From: Chitinilyticum piscinae
Lineage (GTDB): Bacteria > Pseudomonadota > Gammaproteobacteria > Burkholderiales > Chitinibacteraceae
Reading direction: 5' to 3'
Assembly: GCF_015223195.1 (NCBI RefSeq)
Contig: NZ_JADFUA010000001.1
Span: 434,001 to 498,000 of the forward strand
Length of the DNA stretch: 64,000 nt
A program made the position numbers and the translations under genes. Numbering within the stretch: position 1 is the first letter of the stretch; each line of letters begins with the position of its first letter. Shown piece by piece: positions 26,336-34,961 of this stretch. The notes beneath the pieces were generated by a model that saw nothing but the letters and a program-made list of their open reading frames with translations, was not told the origin of the DNA and made no database searches.

Positions 26336-27103
26336 ATGCGCCTGATCGCCCACCTGATAACCCTGCTGCTGCCTGCCACACTGGCCGCCAGCACGCTGAC
26401 CCTGCGCACCTACGGGCGTGCCTCGCCCCCCTTTTTCGAAACCGGTGCCGCCACGCAACTGACGAAGGGGGCCTGCCCGGAGCTGTTCGCCGCCCTGACC
26501 CGGGTACAACCGGAGCTGCGCTTCACCGGACAGACCCAGAACATGTCGCTCGCACTGATCGAAAAAGGTCTGGAACAGCATAGCATCGATGTAGCCTGCA
26601 GCTTTGGCCGCACCCGCGAGCGGGAAATGATTGCGGATTATCTGCTGCCCCTGTGGCAATCCCGGCACAAGCTGCTGGTACGCCAGGACGATACGGTGCA
26701 GATCAGCAGCCTGGCCGAACTGGCAGTGCTTTCGCGCGCCAGCCCGGTCATCGTGCGCCGCAGCAGTGTCTACGCCGAGCGATTACGGCTGGCAGGCGTC
26801 AGCATTGATGACAGCAGCAGTGATTCGCCCGCCCTGCTGCAGAAGCTACTGGCTGGGCGCAGCCGCTTTCTCTATTCAGACGAACATCAGCTGGCCGCAC
26901 TGATCGAATCGGCAGGACAAACCGGGAAAGTGCGCATCCTGCCGGCCACCCTGCATTCCGAGCCGCTGTATCTGATCGTCAGCAAGGGCACCAGCGAGGC
27001 TGCGCGAACACAGCTTCGACAGGCCATGCAGGCCCTGCGCGATTCGGGCGACTACCAGCGCATCCTGCAGCGCTATCACCTGGAAGCGCCGACCCAGCCC
27101 TAA
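26336..27103 (+). CDS. Periplasmic solute-binding-like protein
   Basis: A 255-residue exported protein: signal peptide (MRLIAHLITLLLPATLAAS) followed by a type II periplasmic-binding-like fold (family 3 SBP style) with TLRTYGRASPPFF, DVACSFGRTREREM and a late LYLIVSKG. No transporter permease or ATPase is nearby, so it may be an orphan sensor-type binding protein, similar in style to the one at 50566. Start chosen at the signal peptide methionine, with GGAG upstream; the long upstream frame overlaps the divergent gene. Confidence 0.75.
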   Translation: MRLIAHLITLLLPATLAASTLTLRTYGRASPPFFETGAATQLTKGACPELFAALTRVQPELRFTGQTQNMSLALIEKGLEQHSIDVACSFGRTREREMIADYLLPLWQSRHKLLVRQDDTVQISSLAELAVLSRASPVIVRRSSVYAERLRLAGVSIDDSSSDSPALLQKLLAGRSRFLYSDEHQLAALIESAGQTGKVRILPATLHSEPLYLIVSKGTSEAARTQLRQAMQALRDSGDYQRILQRYHLEAPTQP

Positions 27104-27138
27104 GCCGGCGGCGCCTGCACAGCGCCACAAGCATCACC

Positions 27139-27190
27139 AAGGGTATTGAACTACGGTCCTTATCGAATAAGGCATGCAGGCCTATACCCA
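27139..27190. repeat. Dispersed GGGTAT/ATACCC intergenic repeat
   Basis: Lies between the convergent binding-protein and FMN-reductase genes. Ends AAGGGTAT and CCTATACCCA, with an inner hairpin CCTTAT-CGA-ATAAGG. Confidence 0.7.
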
Positions 27191-27198
27191 GCACCACA

Positions 27199-27732
27199 TT
27201 ACACGGCGGCGGCCAGCACCTGCAGTTGCTGGCGAATCAGCTCCTGCAGCTTTTCATCGACCAGATCGCCGGCCTCATTGAAGCTGGCGGTAAACGCATT
27301 GGCGAACACTTCGGGCTTGTTCAACGGGCGCAGGTCAAGAAACACGCAAGTCTGGCGCAGATGATACTGCGCCCGCGACGTGCCCATGCCGCCGCCCGCC
27401 CCCATGATCGCCAGCGGCTTGCCGGCCAGCGGGCTTTCCGCCTCGCGCGATGCCCAGTCCAGCGCATTTTTCAGCGCCGGCGCCATCGAATAGTTGTATT
27501 CCGGGCAGGCAATCACCAGCGCATCGGCACTACGCAACTGCTCGACCAGCCGCTGCACCGCTGCCGGCTTCTCGGCGATGTCGCCGTTGTAAAACGGCAG
27601 ATCGCCCACTTCGGCAACCTCGAAGCTCACGCCATCGGGAACATGGCTGCCGGCATAGCGCAGCAGACCGGCATTGCGGGATGCCTTGCGCAAACTGCCG
27701 CACAGGCCGACGAATTTCAGGGGCTTGCTCAT
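27199..27732 (-). CDS. NAD(P)H-dependent FMN reductase family protein
   Basis: A 177-residue flavodoxin-fold protein of the ChrR/azobenzene-reductase type. The FMN-binding loop is GLCGSLRKASRNAGLLR, followed by ACPEYNYSMAPALKNALDW and PLAIMGAGGGMGT, all hallmark segments. Likely reduces quinones, azo compounds or chromate with FMN. The start MSKPLKF has GAGGAG just upstream. It stands alone. Confidence 0.9.
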   Translation of the reverse strand: MSKPLKFVGLCGSLRKASRNAGLLRYAGSHVPDGVSFEVAEVGDLPFYNGDIAEKPAAVQRLVEQLRSADALVIACPEYNYSMAPALKNALDWASREAESPLAGKPLAIMGAGGGMGTSRAQYHLRQTCVFLDLRPLNKPEVFANAFTASFNEAGDLVDEKLQELIRQQLQVLAAAV

Positions 27733-27896
27733 GGATGCTCCTCGCGATACGCCACAGTGAAAACTGGTGGCAAGTACAGCCAAGTATGCTTCACCCGCTG
27801 GTCAAATGCGTTGCAAAACACTGAATAAGTTCAGCGGTTTTTCTGCATTCCCCGCTCACGGGCATTTGCCGCCCAAGCCCTGGCGATCACCTCAGG

Positions 27897-28808
27897 CTAG
27901 CGCCCCAGCATCGCCTGCACATCGCGCACCAGCTGCAGCGAGGCTTCGATTTCGTCCTTGCGGATCGCGACGCTTTCCACATTGCAGCCGATGGGTATCT
28001 GCTTGGATGCAGCGTATTCAATCAGCTCGGCAAAGATACTGCGGCAGGCATTGAGCGAATCGCCAAGAATGTCGACCGAGTGGCTGAGGTCGTTTTCCAG
28101 CCATTTGGGTATGCTGATGCCCAGCCATTTCATGAACTGCAGCGTCTTCACCGAACCACACGGCGTGATGGTGAAGATGATCGGCACCATGTCGATGTCC
28201 TGCTCGCGGCAGTGGTAGTAGTAATCCGAGAGGAAGGTTTTGGCCGCCTCGACGTTGTACACGCACTGGGTGATGAAATAGCTGCAGCCCTGCGCCATCT
28301 TGGCGGCGACGCGCAGGTGTTCGTCCTGCTTCACCAGATGCCGCTCGGGGATGGCGACACCGCCCAGCAAGAGATCCGGGCTGTGCTGCTGCCGCAGCGC
28401 ATAGGCGTCGTTCATGGTCAGCGTCACGCGCTGCTGGCGCGAGGCGGCGCCGACAAACACCGCCAGCCCCTGCTGCTGTGCCTGCAGATAAGCGGTGAAA
28501 CTCTCGGGCGAGTATTTGGCGGTACAGCGGTAGGTAATCTTCGGCAGATCAAGACTGGCGAGGTGTTCAGCCGCATACATTACCGGGTCGAGCGTTTCGA
28601 TGAACGGAAACGGGCGAGCTTCGCTGGTGCGGTCGGCTTCGTCCTGGATGTCGTAGAGCACCAGCCCGTCAACGCCAAGGCTGCGGATGCGCTCGACCTG
28701 CGTCGCGGCAATCTCGGCGATTTTTTCCGGCGTGTTCTGCGCCTTGGGCGGGGTGATGCCGTACAGCACGATGCCGTTGGTGCGTTGGCGGATCAGGTCT
28801 TGCAGCAT
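27897..28808 (-). CDS. Methylenetetrahydrofolate reductase-family protein
   Basis: A 303-residue TIM-barrel protein resembling MTHFR (GIVLYGITPP, RSLGVDGLVLYDIQDE, GGVAIPERH, GCSYFITQCVYN, FTITPCGSVKTL). It lacks the usual SFEFFPP opening of MetF, so it may be a divergent reductase acting on a related C1 folate rather than methionine-cycle MetF. Start at MLQDLIRQ; a TTG two codons earlier is less likely. It follows the DMP19 gene by 2 bases, completing a hemL-DMP19-MTHFR-like operon. Confidence 0.8.
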   Translation of the reverse strand: MLQDLIRQRTNGIVLYGITPPKAQNTPEKIAEIAATQVERIRSLGVDGLVLYDIQDEADRTSEARPFPFIETLDPVMYAAEHLASLDLPKITYRCTAKYSPESFTAYLQAQQQGLAVFVGAASRQQRVTLTMNDAYALRQQHSPDLLLGGVAIPERHLVKQDEHLRVAAKMAQGCSYFITQCVYNVEAAKTFLSDYYYHCREQDIDMVPIIFTITPCGSVKTLQFMKWLGISIPKWLENDLSHSVDILGDSLNACRSIFAELIEYAASKQIPIGCNVESVAIRKDEIEASLQLVRDVQAMLGR

Positions 28809-28810
28809 GG

Positions 28811-29425
28811 TCAATTTGCTTCCGGCATCCGGAAAAAGCGTTCCGGGTGTTGGTCAATATAATGGCTAAGCGGCCCCCACAAACCCGCCCGATAAGCTGC
28901 GGGCAGTGACGCAAAAGGGCGACGCATCAGCGCGAAATAGTCGTCGGTGTAGGCATCCCAGTGCTCGAACTGGCGGCGCGCCTGTGCCAGCGCTGCCGCA
29001 TCGGCATAGGCGGGATGCTGCTCGCGGCGTTCCCGGAGCGCCTCCAGCAGCGCTAGGCGCTCGTCCTGATCCCTGGGCACCGGGCGCGGCAGACAGGCAC
29101 ACACCGCTTCGCACAGCTCGGCGAATTCTTGCAGCCCGAAGGCACGGAAACCCGCCAGAGCCTCTTCGGCGACCGCACCGTAGCTGTTCTCGAAAAACTG
29201 GTCAAAGCCGCCATTGCAGACTTGTGCATCCAGCGTCACCAGCGCACCGAGCCAGCGCAATTCAGCGGGCAAGCACTGGTACTGCGAATCGGCGGCGTCG
29301 GTTGCATCCCAGCAACCTGCCTGCATGCCAGGTTCCAGTGCCCGGAACACGTATGCGTCGATCTCGCCCTGCCATTGCGCCAGCGGGCCGGGCCAATCAG
29401 CCAGATAGCAGTCTGCCTGCGCCAT
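28811..29425 (-). CDS. DMP19-family (DUF4375) protein
   Basis: A 204-residue cytosolic protein with the DMP19-type core: LVTLDAQVCNGGFDQFFENSYG, helical middle, and YFALMRRPFASLPAAYR near the C-terminus. DMP19 proteins have been described as DNA-mimic or structural proteins in Neisseria; the role of this member is unknown. It starts four bases after the hemL stop and ends two bases before the MTHFR-like gene. Confidence 0.78.
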   Translation of the reverse strand: MAQADCYLADWPGPLAQWQGEIDAYVFRALEPGMQAGCWDATDAADSQYQCLPAELRWLGALVTLDAQVCNGGFDQFFENSYGAVAEEALAGFRAFGLQEFAELCEAVCACLPRPVPRDQDERLALLEALRERREQHPAYADAAALAQARRQFEHWDAYTDDYFALMRRPFASLPAAYRAGLWGPLSHYIDQHPERFFRMPEAN

Positions 29426-29429
29426 GCTC

Positions 29430-30707
29430 TTACAGCGCCAACAGAACCCGTTTCGCCGCCGCAATGGTCGCGGCGATATCGGCATCGCTATGCGCGGCAG
29501 ACACAAAGCCCGCCTCGAAAGCCGACGGCGCCAGGTACACGCCTTCGCCGAGCATGGCGTGGAAGAAGGCGTTGAAACGCGCGCGGTCGCAGGCCATCAC
29601 ATCGGCATACGATTGCGGCGCAGTGGCGCTCATGTACACACCGAACATGCCACCGACGCTGTGCGCGGTAAACGCCGTATTCAGCTCCTTGCCGACTGCG
29701 TTGAAGCCGGCCGCCAGTTGCGCGGTGCGCGCCGTCAGTGCGTCGAAAAAGCCCGGCTGGCGGATCAGGTTCAGCGTGGTCAGGCCCGCAGCAACGGCCA
29801 GGGGGTTGCCCGACAGCGTGCCGGCCTGATACACCGGACCCAGCGGGGCGAGCTTGGCCATGATGTCGGCCCGGCCGCCGAAGGCCGCCAGCGGCATGCC
29901 GCCACCAACCACCTTGCCCAGACAAGTCAGGTCGGGGGTAATGCCGTGCAGCCCTTGCGCGCAGCCGAGGCCAACGCGAAACCCGGTCATCACTTCGTCG
30001 TAGATCAGCACCGCGCCGTGGTCTTGCGTCAGTTTGCGCATCGCGGCGACGAATTCCTTGCTCGCGGGTACCAGATTCATATTGCCCGCCACCGGCTCAA
30101 CGATCAGCGCGGCGATTGCTGCGCCCTGCTCGGCAAACAGCGCTTCCAGCGCGGCGACGTCGTTGTACGGCAGCACGAGGGTGTCAGCCGCTACCGCTGC
30201 CGGTACGCCAGCGGAGGATGGATTGCCGAAGGTCAAGAGACCGGAGCCAGCCTTCACCAGCAGGCTGTCGGCGTGGCCGTGGTAGCAGCCTTCGAACTTC
30301 ACCAGCTTGTCGCGGCCGGTGTAGCCGCGCGCTAGGCGGATCGCGCTCATGGTCGCCTCGGTGCCGCTGGACACCAGCCGCACCTGTTCAATCGACGGCA
30401 GCAGCTCGCACAGCAGATCGGCCAGATCGATTTCGGCGGCGGTCGGCGCGCCGAAGCTCATGCCGTTGCGCGCGGCCTTTTCCACGGCCTCGATCACCTG
30501 CGGGTGGCAATGGCCGAGAATCAGCGGCCCCCAGGAGCCAACGTAATCGATATAGCGTTGGCCATCTGCGTCCCACACATACGCGCCCTCGCCTTTGGCG
30601 AAAAAGCGCGGCGTGCCGCCCACCGAGCCGAAGGCCCGCACCGGCGAATTCACCCCACCGGGAATATGGCGCTGCGCAGCAGCAAACAGTTCTTCGTTAC
30701 GCGACAT
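29430..30707 (-). CDS. hemL: Glutamate-1-semialdehyde 2,1-aminomutase
   Basis: Converts glutamate 1-semialdehyde to 5-aminolevulinate in the C5 haem pathway, PLP-dependent. 425 residues, with [18 protein letters not shown] at the N-terminus, [35 protein letters not shown] and the PLP-Lys in [11 protein letters not shown]. The start is MSRNEEL with GGAAAG upstream. hemJ lies about 1.8 kb away on the same strand, but not in the same operon. Confidence 0.96.
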   Translation of the reverse strand: MSRNEELFAAAQRHIPGGVNSPVRAFGSVGGTPRFFAKGEGAYVWDADGQRYIDYVGSWGPLILGHCHPQVIEAVEKAARNGMSFGAPTAAEIDLADLLCELLPSIEQVRLVSSGTEATMSAIRLARGYTGRDKLVKFEGCYHGHADSLLVKAGSGLLTFGNPSSAGVPAAVAADTLVLPYNDVAALEALFAEQGAAIAALIVEPVAGNMNLVPASKEFVAAMRKLTQDHGAVLIYDEVMTGFRVGLGCAQGLHGITPDLTCLGKVVGGGMPLAAFGGRADIMAKLAPLGPVYQAGTLSGNPLAVAAGLTTLNLIRQPGFFDALTARTAQLAAGFNAVGKELNTAFTAHSVGGMFGVYMSATAPQSYADVMACDRARFNAFFHAMLGEGVYLAPSAFEAGFVSAAHSDADIAATIAAAKRVLLAL

Positions 30708-30733
30708 GATGCTTTCCTTGTTCCGGATCTTCT

Positions 30734-30796
30734 GCATATAGCCTGCATGGTATTGCCATGCGGACTATTTTATAAATGGGCTACGGGCAGATACCC
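30734..30796. repeat. Dispersed GGGTAT/ATACCC intergenic repeat
   Basis: Lies between the CYTH gene and hemL (same direction). Left GCATATAGCC, inner IR CATGGTATTGCCATG, right GGGCTACGGGCAGATACCCC. It ends 2 bases before the stop codon of the CYTH gene. Confidence 0.6.
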
Positions 30797-30798
30797 CG

Positions 30799-31266
30799 TT
30801 ACCACTGCGTATAGGGTTTCAGCGTGAGCTGGCTGTTGTAATAGCGCTTGTCGCCGGTGACCTCTGCCCCCAGCCAGCCCGGCTGCGGCATCGGGGCATC
30901 GACGCTGGGCAGCTCAATCTCGGCAACGATCAGCCCGGCATTCTCGCCGTGAAATTCGTCGATTTCCCAGACCAGACCATTACCGGCGTCGACCAGATGG
31001 CGGGTCTTGTCGAGGACACTGGGGCACAGCGCCAGCATCGCCTCGGCATCAGAAAGTGGCACCGGATATTCGAATTCGGCCCGGCTCATGCCATCGAGGC
31101 TGGCGCCCTTGATGGTCAGAAAACCGCCAGCGCCCTTGATCCGTACGCGCACGGTGCGGCCCGGCTCGGTGCTCAGATAACCCTGCGCGATGCGGGTGGA
31201 CTGGCTAATTTCGGCCCGCCAGCCATCGCTGGCCAACAGGTATTTGCGTTCGATTTCGGTTGCCAT
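30799..31266 (-). CDS. CYTH-domain protein (triphosphate tunnel metalloenzyme)
   Basis: A 155-residue single-domain CYTH protein starting MATEIERKYLL, which carries the ExExK signature, then alternating charged strands (TVRVRIKG, FLTIKGAS, RAEFEYPV, WEIDEFHG, IVAEIELP) of the tunnel fold. Members act on inorganic triphosphate, thiamine triphosphate or, in class IV cyclases, ATP; the short size favours triphosphatase. A long inverted repeat lies immediately upstream of the start. Confidence 0.92.
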   Translation of the reverse strand: MATEIERKYLLASDGWRAEISQSTRIAQGYLSTEPGRTVRVRIKGAGGFLTIKGASLDGMSRAEFEYPVPLSDAEAMLALCPSVLDKTRHLVDAGNGLVWEIDEFHGENAGLIVAEIELPSVDAPMPQPGWLGAEVTGDKRYYNSQLTLKPYTQW

Positions 31267-31279
31267 GCTGTCTCAAATG

Positions 31280-31365
31280 AGCAAACGTGCTCGCGCAAGG
31301 CGCATAGCCGAAGACAGTACCCAGAGTACGGCGAGGCGAAGCAACGCAGCACGGGAACGTTTGCT
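31280..31365. repeat. Long imperfect inverted repeat upstream of the CYTH gene
   Basis: An 86-base imperfect palindrome with ends AGCAAACGT and ACGTTTGCT and a centre GTAC-CCAGA-GTAC. The arms also share GCTCGCG/CGCAGC-type pairs. It sits 13 bases before the CYTH start codon. It is unlike the ATACCC repeat family of this window. I recall similar sequences beside genes in other Proteobacteria, but cannot confirm that here. Confidence 0.6.
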
Positions 31366-31393
31366 TTACTGATTGTCGTCGCGCCAAAGAAAA

Positions 31394-31429
31394 CGGCGCA
31401 CCAGGGGTGCATTTTACCCGTGTGCGCCG
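31394..31429. repeat. Short inverted repeat (hairpin)
   Basis: CGGCGCAC at 31394 pairs with GTGCGCCG at 31422, with a 20-base loop including GGGGTGCATTTTACCC that can extend the stem. There is no T-run, so it is not a clear intrinsic terminator. Confidence 0.5.
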
Positions 31430-31523
31430 CGCTGTGCGGGGATTTGCGGATGGGATCACGGACACTTGCCTCACGGCCTGCTCCAAATAGGAAAGATGAC
31501 CGCTCTCGACTCACTTCGGACAC

Positions 31524-31931
31524 TCAATTATAAGCTCTATCGCTTTGGTCAAAACCGCCAAAGCGGGGGTTAGGCCCAAACCAGTATGCTTTACCTGCCT
31601 TAATAAGAAAGCCCAAAGTTGCCAATACTGCAACGCCTAAACCAAGTGAAACTGCAAACAATCCGACTTCGAACCATACCTGCTCAGACAGATTTGGAAA
31701 ATAAGTCCCAATCATATACAAAAATGTAAATGTAATTGCAAAATGACATAACCAGCCAAATGAAAAAATGGCCCAGCGCAGCTGAAAATGCGCGAACAAT
31801 TCTTGCTCTGTTGGAAGCGGTCCTACCCAAGCGAATGCGACACGACTCACAATGCTCCTCGGGTATCTATGTAGCAGCCAGAGTAGTAAACGTAGAGCGA
31901 GGAAGAAAATAAAAATATTTTCGACTTTCAT
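31524..31931 (-). CDS. Hypothetical membrane protein, low-GC
   Basis: A 135-residue protein with about three hydrophobic segments (IFIFFLALRLLLWLL, WAIFSFGWLCHFAITFTFLY, GLFAVSLGLGVAVLATLGFL) and a polar, Gly/Phe-rich tail. I do not recognise a family. The DNA from about 31510 to 32095 is clearly more AT-rich than its surroundings, so the gene may be a recent acquisition. No clear ribosome binding site was seen, and the start (MKVENIF) is uncertain by seven codons. Confidence 0.6.
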   Translation of the reverse strand: MKVENIFIFFLALRLLLWLLHRYPRSIVSRVAFAWVGPLPTEQELFAHFQLRWAIFSFGWLCHFAITFTFLYMIGTYFPNLSEQVWFEVGLFAVSLGLGVAVLATLGFLIKAGKAYWFGPNPRFGGFDQSDRAYN

Positions 31932-32099
31932 TTGGAAACCAATAAAACTCACAATTAACGCATCTTACCGGCAGCTAACACTTGGACTACCGGCGCGCAT
32001 TTGTGACTGAACTAACCCGAAGCGTCATTTCCGCTCTTGGATGTAAACCACCAATATAATTGAATGTCACTGCTACGATAACTGTAATGCATTGGCCAG

Positions 32100-32522
32100 T
32101 CAGAACGGCTTCACCACCACCAGTATCGTCACCGCAATCAGAATCAGCACCGGCACTTCGTTGAAGAAGCGGTACCAGACATGGCTGCGGGTGTTTTTGT
32201 CAGCGGCGAAGTCGCGATAAATCTTCCAGCACCAGCCGTGATAGCCGGCCAGCAGCAGCACCAACGTGAGCTTCACGTGCATCCAGCGCCAGCCTTCGCC
32301 GGCGAAGAAGCCATACAGCCCCCACATCCAGATGCCGGTCGCCAGCGCCAGAATGCCGATGGGCGTCATGAAGCGATAGAGCTTCCGTTCCATCAGCTTC
32401 AGGCGGGCGATTTCGGCGGGTTCAGTCGCCATCGCATGATTGACGAACAGGCGCGGCAGGTAGAACAGGCCGGCGAACCAGCTGACGACCATGATGATGT
32501 GAAAGGCTTTTACCCAGAGCAT
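32100..32522 (-). CDS. hemJ: Protoporphyrinogen IX oxidase HemJ
   Basis: A 140-residue, four-helix inner-membrane protein of the HemJ family (earlier CopD-like/UPF0093), oxidising protoporphyrinogen IX. Motifs are MLWVKAFHIIMVVSWFAGLFYLPRLFV (conserved His10 and the WFAG-FYLPRLFV block), RKLYRFMTPIGI and HVKLTLVLLLAGYH. Its ATG follows directly on the stop codon of the M48 gene, so they are coupled. Confidence 0.92.
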   Translation of the reverse strand: MLWVKAFHIIMVVSWFAGLFYLPRLFVNHAMATEPAEIARLKLMERKLYRFMTPIGILALATGIWMWGLYGFFAGEGWRWMHVKLTLVLLLAGYHGWCWKIYRDFAADKNTRSHVWYRFFNEVPVLILIAVTILVVVKPF

Positions 32523-33395
32523 TTACTTGGCCTTGTTCTTGGTACTGGTCGTTTTCTGCACCGGCTTGGTTTTCTGCTCGGCCAACGCCGCCTGATACAG
32601 CGGTTGTACCTTGGCAATCTGCGCGGTCAGATCGGCAATGCGGGATTCGGCCGAGGGGTGGGTCGACATGAATTCCGGCGTGCCGCCGCCATTCTTGGCC
32701 TGCATCTTGCGCCAGACATTCACTGCCGCCTGCGGGTTGTAACCGGCGCGCGCGGCCAGTTCGACGCCCATGCGGTCGGCTTCGGCCTCGTGCTCGCGGC
32801 TGTTCGGCAGCGTCCACAGATACTTGGTCCCTTCCTGTGCTACACCGATCGCATTGTCATACTTTCCGCCGGTGAGGATGGATACGCCACTGAACAGCAG
32901 ATTCTGTGTCGCGGCATCCGATGCGCGTTCGCGGGAGTGTTCACGCAGTGCGTGCGCCATTTCATGGCCCATGATGGCGGCGATTTCGTCATCCGTGAGC
33001 TGCAGCTGTTCGATGATGCCGCTGTAGAACATGATCTTGCCGCCGGGCATGCACCAGGCATTCAGTTCGTTCTTGGTCAGCACATTGACTTCCCATTTCC
33101 AGCTGCCCAGGTCATCGCGGAATACCTTGGTCTGCGGGATCAGGCGATTGGCAATGGCACGTACACGTGCTGCCTGTGACGGGTCACGGTTGAGCAGGCC
33201 GCGTGCCTGTGCGTCGCGGACCAGTTGCTGATAGCTCTGGTTGGCCTGCGCTTCCAGCTCGGCACTGCTTACCAGTGCGCTCATGTTCTGACTGCGGTTG
33301 GCGCCGACGGCGCCGCCCTTGGTGGTGCTGACGCTCTGACAGGCGCTGAGGATACCGGCCATCGCCAGCACCAGAGTAATACGGGTCAATTGCAT
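32523..33395 (-). CDS. M48-family metalloprotease lipoprotein
   Basis: A 290-residue protein with a lipoprotein signal peptide (MQLTRITLVLAMAGILSAC, lipobox LSAC) and an M48 catalytic domain with the zinc motif HEMAH in IMGHEMAHALREHS and a downstream EAEADRMGVELAARAGYNP, giving the third zinc ligand Glu. It ends in a Lys/Thr-rich tail. It resembles LoiP/YcaL-type outer-membrane quality-control proteases. Cotranscribed with hemJ, its stop directly preceding that start codon. Confidence 0.93.
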   Translation of the reverse strand: MQLTRITLVLAMAGILSACQSVSTTKGGAVGANRSQNMSALVSSAELEAQANQSYQQLVRDAQARGLLNRDPSQAARVRAIANRLIPQTKVFRDDLGSWKWEVNVLTKNELNAWCMPGGKIMFYSGIIEQLQLTDDEIAAIMGHEMAHALREHSRERASDAATQNLLFSGVSILTGGKYDNAIGVAQEGTKYLWTLPNSREHEAEADRMGVELAARAGYNPQAAVNVWRKMQAKNGGGTPEFMSTHPSAESRIADLTAQIAKVQPLYQAALAEQKTKPVQKTTSTKNKAK

Positions 33396-33430
33396 GGTTC
33401 GTCGTTTCCGTGGGTTCTGTATCGGTCGAA

Positions 33431-33595
33431 TCAGATCTCGACCATATCGAAATCATCCTTGCGGGCACCGCAGTCCGGGCAGGACCAGTTCGGCGGCACA
33501 TCCGCCCAGCGCGTTCCCGGTGCAATGCCGTCTTCGGGGCGGCCTTCTTCCTCGTCGTAAATGAAGCCGCAAATCAGGCACATATATTTCTTCAT
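33431..33595 (-). CDS. Rubredoxin
   Basis: A 54-residue rubredoxin: [13 protein letters not shown] and [11 protein letters not shown] provide the two CxxCG iron ligands, with [14 protein letters not shown] between. It is a one-electron carrier in the cytosol. The start is the methionine of MKKYMCL, 12 codons into a longer frame, with GGGAGA upstream. It is divergent from thiD. Confidence 0.97.
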   Translation of the reverse strand: MKKYMCLICGFIYDEEEGRPEDGIAPGTRWADVPPNWSCPDCGARKDDFDMVEI

Positions 33596-33654
33596 GCGAA
33601 TCTCCCGGCGATGTGGGTTACCATGGAACATATTACCCCATCCTGTCTGATTCC

Positions 33655-34497
33655 ATGACTCCTACCCCGCCTGTAGTGCTTGTCTTCACAGCCAATGATC
33701 CTTCCGGTGGCGCCGGCGTGGTCGCCGATGTCCTGACGCTGTCGTCGCTGGGATGCCATGTGCTGCCGGTGATTACCGCGATCACGGTACAGGACACCAA
33801 TGGCGTGCAGGAGTTTCAGGCCATTGATGCCGAGCAGATCGACGAGCAGGCGCGCTTCATTCTGGAAGATATCCGCATCGACGCGATCAAGGTCGGCATG
33901 GTCGGCAGCGTGGAGAATCTCGCGGTCATTGCCGAGATCGCCTCGGACTATCCCGAAGTGCCGCTGGTCCTTGATGCGCAGCTGATGGTGCAACATCAGG
34001 ATGATCTGGACTCCGAAGAAATCGCCGGCGCGATGCGTGATCTGCTGATCCCGCATTCGACCATCATTACCCCCGATGTGCGTTCGGCACGGATGCTGGC
34101 CAGCGACGATCCGGACGAACAATCCGATCTGCCGCTGGATGTTGCAGCCCAGCGCCTGCTGGCCCTGGGCTGTGAATATGTGCTGATTACCGGCTCGCAG
34201 GACAGCTCCAGCAAAACCGGCAATACGCTGTACAGCAGCAACGGCCGCATGCGCAACGACAGCTGGGCGCGGCTGCCCGGCCGTTTCCACGGCGCCGGAA
34301 CCACGCTTTCTGCCGCACTGGTCGGTGCGCTGGCCAATGGTGCGGACATGAATACCGCCGTGCAGGAAGCCCAGGAGTACACGCAGCAAACACTGGCCAA
34401 TGCCTATCGTCCCGGCATGGGCCTGCTGGTGCCCGACCGGCTCTTCTGGGCACGCCCCGCCGAAGAAGGCGACACTGCGGCGGCCACGCCGCAGTAA
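33655..34497 (+). CDS. thiD: Hydroxymethylpyrimidine/phosphomethylpyrimidine kinase
   Basis: Phosphorylates HMP and HMP-P in thiamine synthesis. A 280-residue ribokinase-fold protein: [20 protein letters not shown] at the N-terminus, [13 protein letters not shown], the LVLDAQLMV strand, and the [14 protein letters not shown] anion-hole block. The start MTPTPPV is chosen because the product then opens directly on the first strand. Its TAA stop overlaps the next ATG (TAATG). No other thi genes are nearby. Confidence 0.88.
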   Translation: MTPTPPVVLVFTANDPSGGAGVVADVLTLSSLGCHVLPVITAITVQDTNGVQEFQAIDAEQIDEQARFILEDIRIDAIKVGMVGSVENLAVIAEIASDYPEVPLVLDAQLMVQHQDDLDSEEIAGAMRDLLIPHSTIITPDVRSARMLASDDPDEQSDLPLDVAAQRLLALGCEYVLITGSQDSSSKTGNTLYSSNGRMRNDSWARLPGRFHGAGTTLSAALVGALANGADMNTAVQEAQEYTQQTLANAYRPGMGLLVPDRLFWARPAEEGDTAAATPQ

Positions 34498-34961
34498 TGT
34501 TTCACGTGAAACACGCGCTCATCCTGCTCAATGGCCAGCCCAGCCCGGAGTTTGCCGCCTTGGCAGCTGCGCTGCACCGCCAATTGCCCGGCATGCTGCG
34601 CTTTAATGTCGCCTTGCTGGAAAACGGGATTCTTCAGCATGGCACTATGCCCCTCGAACATGCCATGCATTACTGCCTGCCCGCCCTGCTGCAGGCGGGC
34701 CAGGTGCTGCTGGTCGAGCATGGCTGGCTGGGTAGCGAATCCAAGCGTGAGCTGCTAACCGAACTGGCCGGCTATCACGCGCTGCTGCTGGGAATCCGGC
34801 AGCCCGGCGATACTGACGAACTGCATGCGGGCTTCGATTATGATGGGCAGTGGCCGCTGACCGAAGCCACCAGCCCTGCGGAGCTCGCTGGCGAAATACT
34901 GGCCGCACTCCCCGAACTTTCCGCCAGCGGTTGCTGGAGCAGCCTGCAGAATCTGGCCTGA
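34497..34961 (+). CDS. Hypothetical protein whose start lies in a parS site
   Basis: A 154-residue soluble protein of unknown family, with Leu/Ala-rich helices (AALAAALHRQLPGMLRF) and a centre with HAMHYCLPALLQAGQVLLVEHGW. Its first codons are part of a perfect parS palindrome and encode MFHVKH. It is coupled to thiD by TAATG overlap and ends one base before the convergent small gene. The parS site fixes the N-terminal sequence, so the first residues may not be under protein-level selection. Confidence 0.72.
   Translation: MFHVKHALILLNGQPSPEFAALAAALHRQLPGMLRFNVALLENGILQHGTMPLEHAMHYCLPALLQAGQVLLVEHGWLGSESKRELLTELAGYHALLLGIRQPGDTDELHAGFDYDGQWPLTEATSPAELAGEILAALPELSASGCWSSLQNLA
34498..34513. 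promoter_or_regulatory. parS site (ParB binding), perfect match
   Basis: The 16-base palindrome TGTTTCACGTGAAACA matches the consensus TGTTNCACGTGNAACA in every position. It is the leftmost of five such sites in the window and lies in the first codons of a gene. Confidence 0.95.

Noticed and set aside
31267-31523. Open frames on both strands in the CYTH upstream region
   Set aside because: Each is formed by the two palindromes and has no ribosome binding site or family resemblance.
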